Shown here piece after piece: positions 1-8,708 of a stretch of DNA of 64,000 nucleotides (positions are counted from its first letter, which is position 1; each line of letters begins with the position of its first letter). The DNA lies in assembly GCA_938002965.1 (NCBI GenBank), contig CALKZY010000032.1, forward strand, positions 37,872 to 101,871, read 5' to 3'. The notes below the pieces were generated by a model. That model had not been told where the DNA came from, did no database searches, and saw only the letters and a list, made by a program, of their open reading frames with translations. Source of the DNA: an uncultured Acidimicrobiales bacterium (lineage in GTDB: Bacteria > Actinomycetota > Acidimicrobiia > Acidimicrobiales > SZUA-35). The position numbers and the translations under genes are program-made.

Positions 1-88
1 AAAGGCCCTTGGGGTCTCCCCGACAGCTGCCCGTAGCCTGCGCCAAGGCCAAGTCAAGTCTGGCCAACGTCGCGTCGATACAGGCGAT

Positions 89-1552
89 ATGCGGGTTCGC
101 AATCGCTTCATTGGAGTCGCCGCCATGCTGCCAGGCGTGGCTGTGGGCTTGGCATCCTTCGAGGCCGCGGCAGTGCGACCTCTGCTGCTGTTTGTCATCG
201 TGGTGGTGGCCGCATCGTCGTGTCTAGTCGCAGCGATAAGTCTGGCCGTCGTGGCCCACCGCAATGATCAGGCCGAACTTGGGTTTGTGGCCGCCTTCTT
301 CTTCGCCGCTTCGATGCTGCCTCTAGTCCACGGCATCACCGTCCCATCTGTTCTGTATGGAACCAACGCCGCCACCATGACATCGGTCTTTCTGGCGGTT
401 CCGCTCGGCCTCATTGGAATCGGTCCGTCACTGATTCGTCGTAGCTCCGTTGGCCGGCGAATCGGCCAACGGTGGCGCCAATGGGTTCTGTGTCATGCGG
501 CGGCGACGACGGCATTGGCCGTTGCGCTGGTCGCTGTGCCGGATATCCGTCTACACCCAGAGCCGGGGTCAAGCCTTGCCTGGGTGTTCGCCACCGGGTT
601 CTTTGCCGGAACGGTTTTCGCCGGGCAACGCCACGCCTGGCTGGCCGATGTGGCCGGACGTCCCGGTCCCGTCGTGATCGGGGTCGGCCTGATTATGGTA
701 GGGACCAGCTCCTTTGCCTTCATCGATACCACACCATTCTCGCTCTGGTTCTGGGTGGTGCATGGCATCGACATTCTCGGCGTGTTCCTGGCCACCGTCG
801 GGGGCGTCATTGTCTATCGCCATCGCCAGCCCATCGGCGAAGTGGTCGGGCCAATCCTGGCGGTCGACCCTCACGCCGCGTTGGAACTCGGCCTCAGCCC
901 GATCGTTCACCGGTTCGTGCGTGACCTGCAAGCCAAAGACGAGATCACTCGCCATCACGTGGTTCGAACAGCCGATCTTGCCATTGACGTCGCTGTCGAG
1001 CTTGGCCTTTCGGCCGAGGTCGTGCGTCGAACCGGCTTGGCCGCGGTTCTACACGACATCGGCAAGCTTGAGATCCCCGATGAGATCTTGACCAAACCAG
1101 GTCGCCTTACCGACGATGAGTTCGCTGTGATGCGCGCTCACGCCGAGTTGGGCGGCGAGATGTTGAAGAAGGCGTCAGAGCTATCGGACTTGGTCGACGC
1201 TGTGCGGGGACACCACGAACGATTCGACGGAACCGGGTATCCCGACCGCCTTGCCGGTGAGCAGATTCCCATCGAAGCCAGAATCGTGTCGGCCTGTGAT
1301 TCCTACGACGCCATGTCCAACACCCGGCACTATCGCGTGGGACTTGAGCCGGCGAAGGTGCGGGCGATTCTGTCCGAACATCAAGGAGCCCAGTGGGACC
1401 CCCTCGTGGTCAATGCGTTGCTGGCTGTCATTGACAACAGGGGACAAACACCGGAACCTCGGCTCGAAAACATCGGCCGCCTGGGAACAGTTGCTGCTGA
1501 CCGCAAGTTCGGCTGTTCGTGCCTGCCCGAAGAGGTGCTGGTCGCCGGCTAA
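89..1552 (+). CDS. Membrane-anchored HD-GYP cyclic-di-GMP phosphodiesterase-like protein
   Basis: Residues 1 to about 250 are hydrophobic and form several membrane segments, so the protein probably sits in the inner membrane with a cytoplasmic output domain. Residues about 290-450 are an HD-GYP domain: the HD pair lies in VLHDIGKLEIPDEIL, followed by GHHERFDGTGYP, which holds the second His pair and the GYP-type signature, then an IVSACDSYDAM segment. Family knowledge: HD-GYP proteins hydrolyse cyclic di-GMP or related cyclic dinucleotides. The membrane part is of no type I recognise and may be a sensor. The start at 89 was taken because it gives the longest hydrophobic N-terminus; an ATG at 125 is also possible. 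The gene converges with the PhyH gene downstream. Activity is inferred from the motifs only. Confidence 0.85.
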   Translation: MRVRNRFIGVAAMLPGVAVGLASFEAAAVRPLLLFVIVVVAASSCLVAAISLAVVAHRNDQAELGFVAAFFFAASMLPLVHGITVPSVLYGTNAATMTSVFLAVPLGLIGIGPSLIRRSSVGRRIGQRWRQWVLCHAAATTALAVALVAVPDIRLHPEPGSSLAWVFATGFFAGTVFAGQRHAWLADVAGRPGPVVIGVGLIMVGTSSFAFIDTTPFSLWFWVVHGIDILGVFLATVGGVIVYRHRQPIGEVVGPILAVDPHAALELGLSPIVHRFVRDLQAKDEITRHHVVRTADLAIDVAVELGLSAEVVRRTGLAAVLHDIGKLEIPDEILTKPGRLTDDEFAVMRAHAELGGEMLKKASELSDLVDAVRGHHERFDGTGYPDRLAGEQIPIEARIVSACDSYDAMSNTRHYRVGLEPAKVRAILSEHQGAQWDPLVVNALLAVIDNRGQTPEPRLENIGRLGTVAADRKFGCSCLPEEVLVAG

Positions 1553-1575
1553 CCGTAGGCGGCGAGTTGCTACCC

Positions 1576-2454
1576 CTAAGCCTTGGCTTGCTGAGAGAAG
1601 AACGAGGCCCCGGTGGGGACCTCGGGGTAGTCCATCTCATAGCTGGAGCATCGAACCCGGTTGGTACGCTCCCCTCTCACCACCTCGCCTTCATAGACGC
1701 TTGGCAGATGATTGACCTGCAGCGGCTTCGAGTCTTCGGCCCGGTACTCGTTGATCAGCAACGTCCGGGCGTGATCCGACGTGTTGGGAGCTGAGCCGTG
1801 CAACAACCTGGTGTGCATGAGGCAAGCCGATCCGGCCGGGCCGTAGACGGGAACGGCATCGCCGACGTGGGCTGTCTCCACGTCGGTGCTCACAGTGCCG
1901 GTGTACACACCGTCATGCCAGTGGTCCCACAGCTCGGCCCGATGGGTTCCGGGCACCACGTTGAGTGGGCCGTTCTCCAGCGTGACCTCGTCCAGAAAGA
2001 ACAGGCAGGCGATCAGGTCCTCATTGGTGTGAGGCTGAAACATGAAGTCCTGGTGGTACTTAACCTCAGTTGACGCCCCGGGTTGTTTGGCGTTGATCTT
2101 GGAATTGTTGAACTCAACATTTGGTCCGATCAGCTGCGCCACAGCGTCGAGGGCCCGATTATCCCGCATGACCTTCAGGTAGGCGTCGGACACTTCCATC
2201 GGTGACGCCACCCGACGCAGGCGGGGCGCATCGGCCGAATGCTCGGGCGCCAAGTCAAACCGGGCCCGACCGGCCAACGTGTCGCCGTAGGGTTCGCGGT
2301 GTTGGCGACTCTCCTCGGTCCAGGCATCGAAATCGGCCACGATGGCTTCAAGCTGTTCGGCCGTGACCGCCTCGGAGAGGAACAGATAGCCGTTGGCCCA
2401 GTAAAAGTCGATCTGCTCGGCCGTCAACGGCCCATCGGTCTGACGCTCAGCCAT
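1576..2454 (-). CDS. Phytanoyl-CoA dioxygenase (PhyH) family Fe(II)/2-oxoglutarate oxygenase
   Basis: This is a PhyH-fold non-haem iron oxygenase of about 292 residues. The iron facial triad is visible: HQD in VKYHQDFMFQPH, and the distal His in TRLLHGSAPN, followed about 10 residues later by an Arg in DHARTLLINEYRA that would bind 2-oxoglutarate. PLNVVPGTHR is also typical. The reading frame stays open to 2526, but the ATG at 2454 (MAERQTDGPLTAEQIDFYW) begins right at the family's usual N-terminal helix, so I chose it. Members hydroxylate small lipids, amino acids or secondary metabolites and the substrate cannot be told from sequence. It lies just downstream of an MFS exporter on the same strand, so the two may be co-transcribed. 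A second, distinct PhyH gene is at 30712-31515. Confidence 0.88.
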   Translation of the reverse strand: MAERQTDGPLTAEQIDFYWANGYLFLSEAVTAEQLEAIVADFDAWTEESRQHREPYGDTLAGRARFDLAPEHSADAPRLRRVASPMEVSDAYLKVMRDNRALDAVAQLIGPNVEFNNSKINAKQPGASTEVKYHQDFMFQPHTNEDLIACLFFLDEVTLENGPLNVVPGTHRAELWDHWHDGVYTGTVSTDVETAHVGDAVPVYGPAGSACLMHTRLLHGSAPNTSDHARTLLINEYRAEDSKPLQVNHLPSVYEGEVVRGERTNRVRCSSYEMDYPEVPTGASFFSQQAKA

Positions 2455-2529
2455 TCCGCTGATGGTACGGATCTCCCCGGCATACGACAAACCCTGGCCG
2501 GCTGCCGTGGGCCACCGGCTGACCAAGAC

Positions 2530-3978
2530 TCAGCTCATAGCGGCCGAGCGTTCAGTGCGGGTTCCGGTTCGTACCGCAATGGCCAGGGCGACAATGGTGA
2601 TGCCTATCCCCACTACGTACGTCGCTTGCCAGCCCTCGATGAAAGCGACGTCGGCACCAACTGTTTCAGCCACGTCGCCGAGAGGAATATCAAAACCCCT
2701 GGCAGACATAAACCCGGCAACGACAGCGGTGGCGCCGGCCTGACCAACCACGCTACCGACGGTTCGAGTGACGTTGGTAAAAGCGCCACCGACCCCAAGG
2801 GAGTCAGCGGGCATGGCCCCCATCATCATGCTGTTGGCCGGCACGTTCCAGAGTCCTTGACCCAGACCGTTCCCGGTGATGGCCAGACCAACAAGGGCTA
2901 CAGGTGAATCTTTGCCGACAAACACCAGCAACGCGAGAACCACAATCTGAAAACCGAGGCCGACCACAATCGGCGAGCGGGGGCCGACCCGGTCGTACAT
3001 CCGGCCCGAAACCTGGGCACCAACGATCATCCCTACCGCAAACAGGGCCAGAAGGCTCCCAACTGTGCTGGTGCCCAACTGCCGTACACCGAGCAGGAAG
3101 ATCGGGATGAGAAACAAGATGGTGGTAGACGCAGTAAACGACACCACGCGAATGAGCGCAGCCCGCCGGAACTCTGACACCCGAAAAACCCGAAGATCAA
3201 GCATTGGTGTCGGATGAGCCAGCTCCGTTCGGACAAAACCGACAAGCAGCGCGACAGCCACGATCGCCGCAGCCAACGCCACGGGAGAACCCAACCCGAA
3301 CCCGAACGGATCATTGAGGGTGAGCACCAAGACGGTGATAAACCCGGCGGCCAATACGGCACCCCACCCGTCAAAGGCCCGCCTTTCTGACGACGAGCCA
3401 GTCGGCTCAGCCCCGAGACCACGAACGGTGATAAGGAATACCCCGGCAGTTGGAACGGCCAATAGTAGGAAGAGTGTGTTCCACTCAAGCCGATCCAGGG
3501 CCAGGCCACCGAGGAACGGGCCAGCCGCTGCGCCAAAGGCCACAGCCGTCGTCTGACCGCCGAGAGCCATCCCGCGCTCAGAGGCGGGAAAGGCACCAAC
3601 CAGAATCCCGGTTCCGACGGCTTGAACCAGCGTGTTGCCCAGAGCGGTCACGATGCGGGCAGCGATGAGAAACCCAAAGCTCGGCGACAATCCGGTGAGG
3701 ATCAACCCGGCACCAAACACGGCGATGCCGAACTGCAGCGTTCGAAACCGGCCGACAACATCGGCCAGCCGACCAAGCGGAAGCAACAAAGCAGCGACGA
3801 TGAGGGACTCGACGATTACCACCCAGCCGACGGTCCGGAGTGTCACGTTGAAATCGTCGGCAATGGCCGCCAGAGCTAGGACCGACACTGTCATGGTGGC
3901 CACGGTTATGAAGAACGACGATCCGACGGCGATCATGACCGCCCATTTGTGCGGTATCGATCTAGACGCTGACACCAT
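2530..3978 (-). CDS. MFS transporter, DHA2-like (EmrB/QacA type)
   Basis: This 482-residue protein is almost entirely hydrophobic, with about 14 predicted membrane segments, the usual number for the DHA2 drug:H+ antiporters. The loop after TM2 carries PLGRLADVVGRFRTLQFG, the MFS motif A (G-x-L-A-D-x-x-G-R/K). The segment GTGILVGAFPASERGMALG and the following GPFLGGLALD resemble motif C of export-type MFS proteins. It would export a hydrophobic or amphiphilic compound using the proton gradient; the substrate is unknown. It lies upstream of the PhyH oxygenase with a 75-bp gap. It is divergent from the arylsulfotransferase-like gene, and the space between them holds a short tandem repeat. Confidence 0.85.
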   Translation of the reverse strand: MVSASRSIPHKWAVMIAVGSSFFITVATMTVSVLALAAIADDFNVTLRTVGWVVIVESLIVAALLLPLGRLADVVGRFRTLQFGIAVFGAGLILTGLSPSFGFLIAARIVTALGNTLVQAVGTGILVGAFPASERGMALGGQTTAVAFGAAAGPFLGGLALDRLEWNTLFLLLAVPTAGVFLITVRGLGAEPTGSSSERRAFDGWGAVLAAGFITVLVLTLNDPFGFGLGSPVALAAAIVAVALLVGFVRTELAHPTPMLDLRVFRVSEFRRAALIRVVSFTASTTILFLIPIFLLGVRQLGTSTVGSLLALFAVGMIVGAQVSGRMYDRVGPRSPIVVGLGFQIVVLALLVFVGKDSPVALVGLAITGNGLGQGLWNVPANSMMMGAMPADSLGVGGAFTNVTRTVGSVVGQAGATAVVAGFMSARGFDIPLGDVAETVGADVAFIEGWQATYVVGIGITIVALAIAVRTGTRTERSAAMS

Positions 3979-3986
3979 GGCACCGT

Positions 3987-4063
3987 ATCCTCACAGCAGA
4001 TCCTCACAGCAGATCCTCACAGCAGCCATGCTCTCAGCAGATCCTCACAGCAGTCATGCTCTC
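3987..4063. repeat. Short tandem repeat between divergent genes
   Basis: The 13-mer ATCCTCACAGCAG occurs three times in a row (3987-4025), then a related 15-mer CCATGCTCTCAGCAG, then the 13-mer again (4041-4053), then TCATGCTCTC. It fills about half of the 153-bp space between the MFS gene (minus) and the arylsulfotransferase-like gene (plus). It could be a slippage-prone minisatellite or clustered operator sites; nothing in the sequence decides between these. Confidence 0.8.
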
Positions 4064-4131
4064 GGTGCGTTCGGCGTGATTGCGGCGGAGCCGCCGACTA
4101 CGGTGTTGGCCCAACACAGGGGCTCGCAAAC

Positions 4132-5418
4132 ATGACCGCAGATCAATTCGGACTCGATCAACTCGAAATCAATCAATTCGGGGTCGAACTTGAAATCGAG
4201 GTGCTTGCCTCTTCACCTCAACAGCGGGACGACGGATTGATTGTGTTGGCTTTGGGCCGCAACACCCGTTCGATCAACAGCACCAGTGAGCGAGAAGTGA
4301 TCGTTGCCATTGACCGCACCGGCCAGGTTGTCTGGCAACGGGACATGCCGTTCGGCTTGATGGACTGCCGGCTGTCTCGTTCTAACAGCCTGCTGGTCAT
4401 GGCCTCCAGCGGCCAGATCGCCGAACTGGCCCCGGACGGCTCGATGATCGGGCGGTGGTATAGCGAGCTGTACCACCCCGATGGCATCGACGGTGCCATT
4501 TCCATGCCCACCTTGAAGTTCCACCACACGGTCAACGAGCTTCCGGACAACAAGCTGGTGAGTCTTTCAGCCAGACTGCTGTCGGGAGTCAACGGTGATC
4601 CGGACTGGCCCGACACCATGGTCGACACCGTCATCATCTTCGACCGGGACGGCACCGTGGAGATCGAGTTCCCGCTGACCGACATTCTCGATATTGATCG
4701 CCACACCTACGGTCAGTACGTTCCCTATTGGCCTTTGCAGGGGTGGAACGGTTGCGCCGACTGGAGCCACGGCAACTCAGTGACCGTCGACCCCGCCGAC
4801 GACAATCTCATTGTCTCACTTCGACACCAGGACGCCGTAATCAAGGTGACTCGTACCGGTGAGCTGATATGGATCCTGAGCATGGCCGACGGCTGGCGTC
4901 CACCGTGGTCCGACAAGCTGCTCACGATCGACGGCGGGCGACCGTTCACTCATCAACACGATGTGGGATTCACCGACGACGGCACTCTGCTCCTGTTCGA
5001 CAACGGCACCTCGAGTGCGTTCCCGCCTGAACCGGTGACCCCGCTAGAGGACCGTGAATCGTTCGCCCTCGGCTACCGCATCGACGCCGAAGCCATGTCG
5101 GCCACCGAGGTGTGGCGCTACGGCGGTCAGGCACTCCCCTACACCAGCTATGTCGGCGGGGTGACTCAAACCCCCAACGGCAACCGCTTCATTGCCTGCA
5201 CCGGCATCAACACGCTCCCCGACGGAACCCGCCCCAATTCGCCGCTACACGGAGCCGGCTCAGTCGAGCTGTTCGAGGTGGTCCCCAACGGCGACCACGG
5301 CAGCAACCAGGACGAGATCGTCTTCCACGCCCGTATCGAAGACCCCACAGCCGGAGCCGACCAGGGCTGGAGCGGCTTCCGCCCCCAGTACATCCCAAAG
5401 GGCTTCCTGATCGATTGA
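4132..5418 (+). CDS. Arylsulfotransferase (ASST)-family beta-propeller protein
   Basis: This 428-residue protein has repeated beta-propeller blades (REVIVAIDRTGQVVWQRDMP, DTVIIFDRDGTVEIEF, DAVIKVTRTGELIWIL). It contains signatures of the arylsulfotransferase/ASST family: WSHGNSVTVDPADDNLIVSLR and HQHDVGFTDDGTLLLFDNG hold the two conserved His regions. Classical ASST enzymes transfer sulfate between phenols in the periplasm. No signal peptide is visible here, so this may be a cytoplasmic enzyme of the wider family, and sulfotransfer is unproven. It is followed by an MBL-fold hydrolase (131-bp gap) and a reductive dehalogenase on the same strand, which suggests a shared role in handling modified or halogenated aromatics. 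That link is inference from position only. Confidence 0.75.
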   Translation: MTADQFGLDQLEINQFGVELEIEVLASSPQQRDDGLIVLALGRNTRSINSTSEREVIVAIDRTGQVVWQRDMPFGLMDCRLSRSNSLLVMASSGQIAELAPDGSMIGRWYSELYHPDGIDGAISMPTLKFHHTVNELPDNKLVSLSARLLSGVNGDPDWPDTMVDTVIIFDRDGTVEIEFPLTDILDIDRHTYGQYVPYWPLQGWNGCADWSHGNSVTVDPADDNLIVSLRHQDAVIKVTRTGELIWILSMADGWRPPWSDKLLTIDGGRPFTHQHDVGFTDDGTLLLFDNGTSSAFPPEPVTPLEDRESFALGYRIDAEAMSATEVWRYGGQALPYTSYVGGVTQTPNGNRFIACTGINTLPDGTRPNSPLHGAGSVELFEVVPNGDHGSNQDEIVFHARIEDPTAGADQGWSGFRPQYIPKGFLID

Positions 5419-5548
5419 TCCCGACGCCCGGCGCCCTCGCTCAAGCGGCAAGAAGCGCTGGCCAGGGAATCCAGCTGATCGGCCTCACTATGAATGGTCG
5501 ACGGCAAGATGGTGTACAGATCCGAAACGTCCTGCGGAGGCTAGAGCG

Positions 5549-6457
5549 ATGGGATTTCTAGAAGCAGATCGCGACCTCACAGAGGTCGGCGACGGAACAG
5601 AAGTTGTGATTACGGGAACCGGGGTTCCCAGCATCAACCCACAGCGGGCCGGTGCCGGTGTGCTGATCCGTTGTGGCGACCTCGTCCTGCACTTCGATGC
5701 CGGACGGGCCACCGCCGCCAGGGTGGTCGAGACCGGCGTGGACATCGCCGACATCAATGCTTTGTTCATCACCCACCACCACTCCGACCATGTAATTGGC
5801 CTGCACGACTTTCTTATCGGCCGCTGGGTGGAGGACGACCTTGGGACCACACCTCAACTGGACATCGTGGCCCCAAACGGGCCGTCCACCCGGTACTGCG
5901 AGAAAACGTTCGAGCTGTGGGCCGACGATCTGGAGGTCCGTGCCGTCCACAACGGCCGCCAGGCCGACATCAACGCCCGACTACTCGGGTTCGACGTCAC
6001 CGACGGTGTCACCGAAGTGTGGACCTCCGGCGACGTGCGCGTATTGGCCGGTCCGGTCCGGCACGAACCGGTGCCAAAGGCGGTCGGCTATCGGGTGGAG
6101 ACCCCACACGGAGTCATCGCCATCAGCGGTGACACCAGAGTCTGCCCGGAGGTGGAAGCGCTGGCTGCCGGGGCCGACGTTGTGGTGTATGAAGCCATGC
6201 GGACTCAGAAGATCCTTGACTATCCAGCCGAACTCCACTTCATAGGCGACTATCACGCCGACACGTTCCAGGTCGGGCAGCAAATGGCCGAGATGGCGAT
6301 TCCGACTCTGCTGTTGACGCACCTGCTGCCCACGCCGACAACCGAGGCGGAACAACAGGCCTTCGTCGATGACGTCCGGGCCGGGGGCTACACCGGTGAT
6401 GTCATCGCCTGCGATGACCTGGACGGTGTGCGCCTAGGTTCGGATAGGAGAAAATGA
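5549..6457 (+). CDS. Metallo-beta-lactamase-fold hydrolase, RNase Z/arylsulfatase-like
   Basis: This 302-residue protein has the MBL fold. The metal-binding motif is THHHSDHVIGLHDFL, matching HxHxDH-type signatures of the RNase Z/AtsA-like subgroup. It is followed by the Asp/His regions GPVRHEPVPKAVGYR, ISGDTR and LLTHLLP. The ordering suits a phosphodiesterase or aryl-sulfatase/lactonase-type hydrolase. It is near the usual RNase Z length, but its place between an arylsulfotransferase-like gene and a reductive dehalogenase points to a metabolic rather than tRNA-processing role. A GGAGG-like sequence precedes the ATG at 5549 (CTGCGGAGGCTAGAGCG), supporting this start. Substrate unknown. Confidence 0.82.
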   Translation: MGFLEADRDLTEVGDGTEVVITGTGVPSINPQRAGAGVLIRCGDLVLHFDAGRATAARVVETGVDIADINALFITHHHSDHVIGLHDFLIGRWVEDDLGTTPQLDIVAPNGPSTRYCEKTFELWADDLEVRAVHNGRQADINARLLGFDVTDGVTEVWTSGDVRVLAGPVRHEPVPKAVGYRVETPHGVIAISGDTRVCPEVEALAAGADVVVYEAMRTQKILDYPAELHFIGDYHADTFQVGQQMAEMAIPTLLLTHLLPTPTTEAEQQAFVDDVRAGGYTGDVIACDDLDGVRLGSDRRK

Positions 6458-6567
6458 CCCCCGAACGATTACTCGGCCGGCACATGCCCGCCTACGGAGC
6501 ACTTTGACTCCGAGGCAAAGCACATGCCACTGTTTGACCTGACCAGGTTGGTCGAGGCGCCCACGAC

Positions 6568-8682
6568 ATGAAACTCTTCTCCCACAAGTCCCGTCCGGTA
6601 CACATGGGGCCCTATCCCCTGGAGCAACTTCCGCGCCTCGATGACCCCACGGCAGCGCAAGCGACCATCGGCGGTTCCCGGCCGGTTGAGCCTCGGGCCG
6701 AAGGCACCTACAGCGCCGGCCACGCCTACCAGCTCTACATCGACCTGTTCAACGAGCAGCGGACCGGCGAAGTGTCCGAACCGGCACCCATTCCCGACGA
6801 CCCAACCGAGCGAGCCAACAACCTCAAAGCTGGCCTCTACTTCCTCGACGCCGACATGGTCGGCTGTGGCATCATTCCGACTGACGCGTGGACCGCTAGT
6901 CCTCCCGACAGCGAGAATACCGGCCACCACTACGCCGTGGTCACTCTGGTGGCCCACACTCGGATCGTAGGCCGAGACCAACCGGGCGACGAGTGGATCG
7001 ACGGGACCCGCCAGGTCAACGCCGACCTTCGGGCGGCCGAGCTTTCGGTGCTAACCGCCGGCTACATCCGCCGTCTCGGTTTCGCCGCCACCGCCCATAC
7101 GCCAACGGCAACCGACCTTGATCTTGATCGGGTCGCTCTGCAAGCCGGCGTCATCGAAGCGGCTGGAGGCAAGCTACTGGTGCCATACCTTGACGGTGGG
7201 TTCTCGCTGTCAGTTGTCTCCACCGCCATGGAGATCACGCCCGACGGCCCGTTGGCCCGGCGTAGCCTGCTGGCATCGCTGCGCTCGACCCGGTCGATGG
7301 GTTGGCTGTTGGGCCGAGGGGGCACCAAGGCTCGAATCGGCCGTCTCAACGGCGACCACCGACCGCTGCACATGGGCCGCTACCCAATGGAAAAAATCAA
7401 GCGGGTGCCGGAAGCAACCACCCTGATCATTCCCGACGAGGTGAAACGGGTACCGGTGCGGGCCGGTGGTTTCCCTCGGGCCGCCCACGGCGATATGGGC
7501 CCGAAGTTCCAGGCCGACGTCAAGGTCTTCGCCTACAAGACCCCGCAGTCGCAAACCTACATTCAACAAATCGCTTCGATGACTCCTCATCAGGACGGTC
7601 CGGTGGCAGACGATGTCGCCCCAGGCAGCACCGACCCCGACCACAATGCCGACGCCCTCAAAGCGCTTGCCTACCATCTGGGCGGCGACATGGTCGGGAT
7701 GTGTGAAGTACCCGAATACGCCTGGTACTCACACAACGGCAAGGGCGAGGAAATCACCCCCCGCCACCGCTACGGCGTGGTCATCCTGCTCGATCAGGGC
7801 TACGAAACCATGGAAGGCGCCAGCGGCGACGACTGGGTGTCCGGCGCCCAGTCAATGCGGGCCTACATGAGGGGGGCGCAGATAGCCGGCATCATGGCCG
7901 AGCATCTTCGCTCACTCGGCCACAGCGCCCGCAGCCATACCAACCGCGACTCCGAGGTGCTCCACATTCCTCTGGTACTAGAGGCCGGGTTGGGCGAGAT
8001 GAGTCGGATCGGCGAACTGGTACTCAACCCCTTTGTCGGGCCACGATTCAAATCGGTTGTCCTGACCACCGACATGCCACTCACCCCCGATCTCAAGATT
8101 GACTTCGGGCTCCAAGACTTCTGCAACAAGTGCACCAAGTGCGCACGGGAGTGCCCGTGCGGGGCCATCCCCTTCGACGACAAGATCATGTTCAACGGCT
8201 ACGAGACTTGGAAACCCGACGTCGAGAAGTGCACCAAGTACCGGCTGGGCAACCTGAAAGGCTCGGCCTGCGGGCGCTGTATGAAGACCTGCCCGTACAA
8301 CATCGAGGGCGTCCTGGCCGAACGGGTCTTCCTCTGGTCGGCCATCAAGTTGCCGTTCACCCGACGGTGGATCGCCAACCTCGACGACAAGGTCGGCAAA
8401 GGTTCCATCAACCCTAGTAAGAAGTGGTGGTGGGATTTGGAGTGGAAGGACGGTCGCACCATCGAGCCGGAGAAGGGCACCAACGCCCGCCAACTGGACC
8501 TCGGTCGTGGGCGCCTTGCCGAACGCCAAAAGGTCGCCATCTATCCCCCGGAAGTTCTGCCGGCCGGGGACAATCAGGGTGTACCGGTGAAGTTGGTTCG
8601 CAAGGAGGCGATCGAGCGATACGCCACCGCCGAGCGCCCGGCTGCCGCCAGAAAGCGATCAGCAAAGGTCGCTCGCCGTTGA
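6568..8682 (+). CDS. rdhA: Reductive dehalogenase, cytoplasmic NpRdhA-like, with duplicated module and two 4Fe-4S motifs
   Basis: This 704-residue protein shows two homologous halves. Each opens with a HMG(P/R)YP(L/M)E motif (residue about 12 and again about 270), and each has an internal (D)MVG(C/M)...E/T-x-AW segment and a C-terminal DxDxxxxxLxxxAG or similar region. The second half ends in a ferredoxin-like module with cysteines at 519, 522, 525 and 529 and again at 555, 568, 571 and 575, the CxxCxxC(x3)CP and C(x12)CxxCxxxCP patterns of reductive dehalogenases. There is no Tat signal and no neighbouring rdhB anchor gene, so it is likely cytoplasmic like the aerobic catabolic NpRdhA. Family role: cobalamin-dependent removal of halide from aromatic rings. 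Start chosen at ATG 6568; the residues before HMGPYP are conserved in the family. The substrate and the electron donor are not visible here. Confidence 0.85.
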   Translation: MKLFSHKSRPVHMGPYPLEQLPRLDDPTAAQATIGGSRPVEPRAEGTYSAGHAYQLYIDLFNEQRTGEVSEPAPIPDDPTERANNLKAGLYFLDADMVGCGIIPTDAWTASPPDSENTGHHYAVVTLVAHTRIVGRDQPGDEWIDGTRQVNADLRAAELSVLTAGYIRRLGFAATAHTPTATDLDLDRVALQAGVIEAAGGKLLVPYLDGGFSLSVVSTAMEITPDGPLARRSLLASLRSTRSMGWLLGRGGTKARIGRLNGDHRPLHMGRYPMEKIKRVPEATTLIIPDEVKRVPVRAGGFPRAAHGDMGPKFQADVKVFAYKTPQSQTYIQQIASMTPHQDGPVADDVAPGSTDPDHNADALKALAYHLGGDMVGMCEVPEYAWYSHNGKGEEITPRHRYGVVILLDQGYETMEGASGDDWVSGAQSMRAYMRGAQIAGIMAEHLRSLGHSARSHTNRDSEVLHIPLVLEAGLGEMSRIGELVLNPFVGPRFKSVVLTTDMPLTPDLKIDFGLQDFCNKCTKCARECPCGAIPFDDKIMFNGYETWKPDVEKCTKYRLGNLKGSACGRCMKTCPYNIEGVLAERVFLWSAIKLPFTRRWIANLDDKVGKGSINPSKKWWWDLEWKDGRTIEPEKGTNARQLDLGRGRLAERQKVAIYPPEVLPAGDNQGVPVKLVRKEAIERYATAERPAAARKRSAKVARR

Positions 8683-8708
8683 TGGCCTTGCCCGCCTAGA
8701 TCGGCAAA

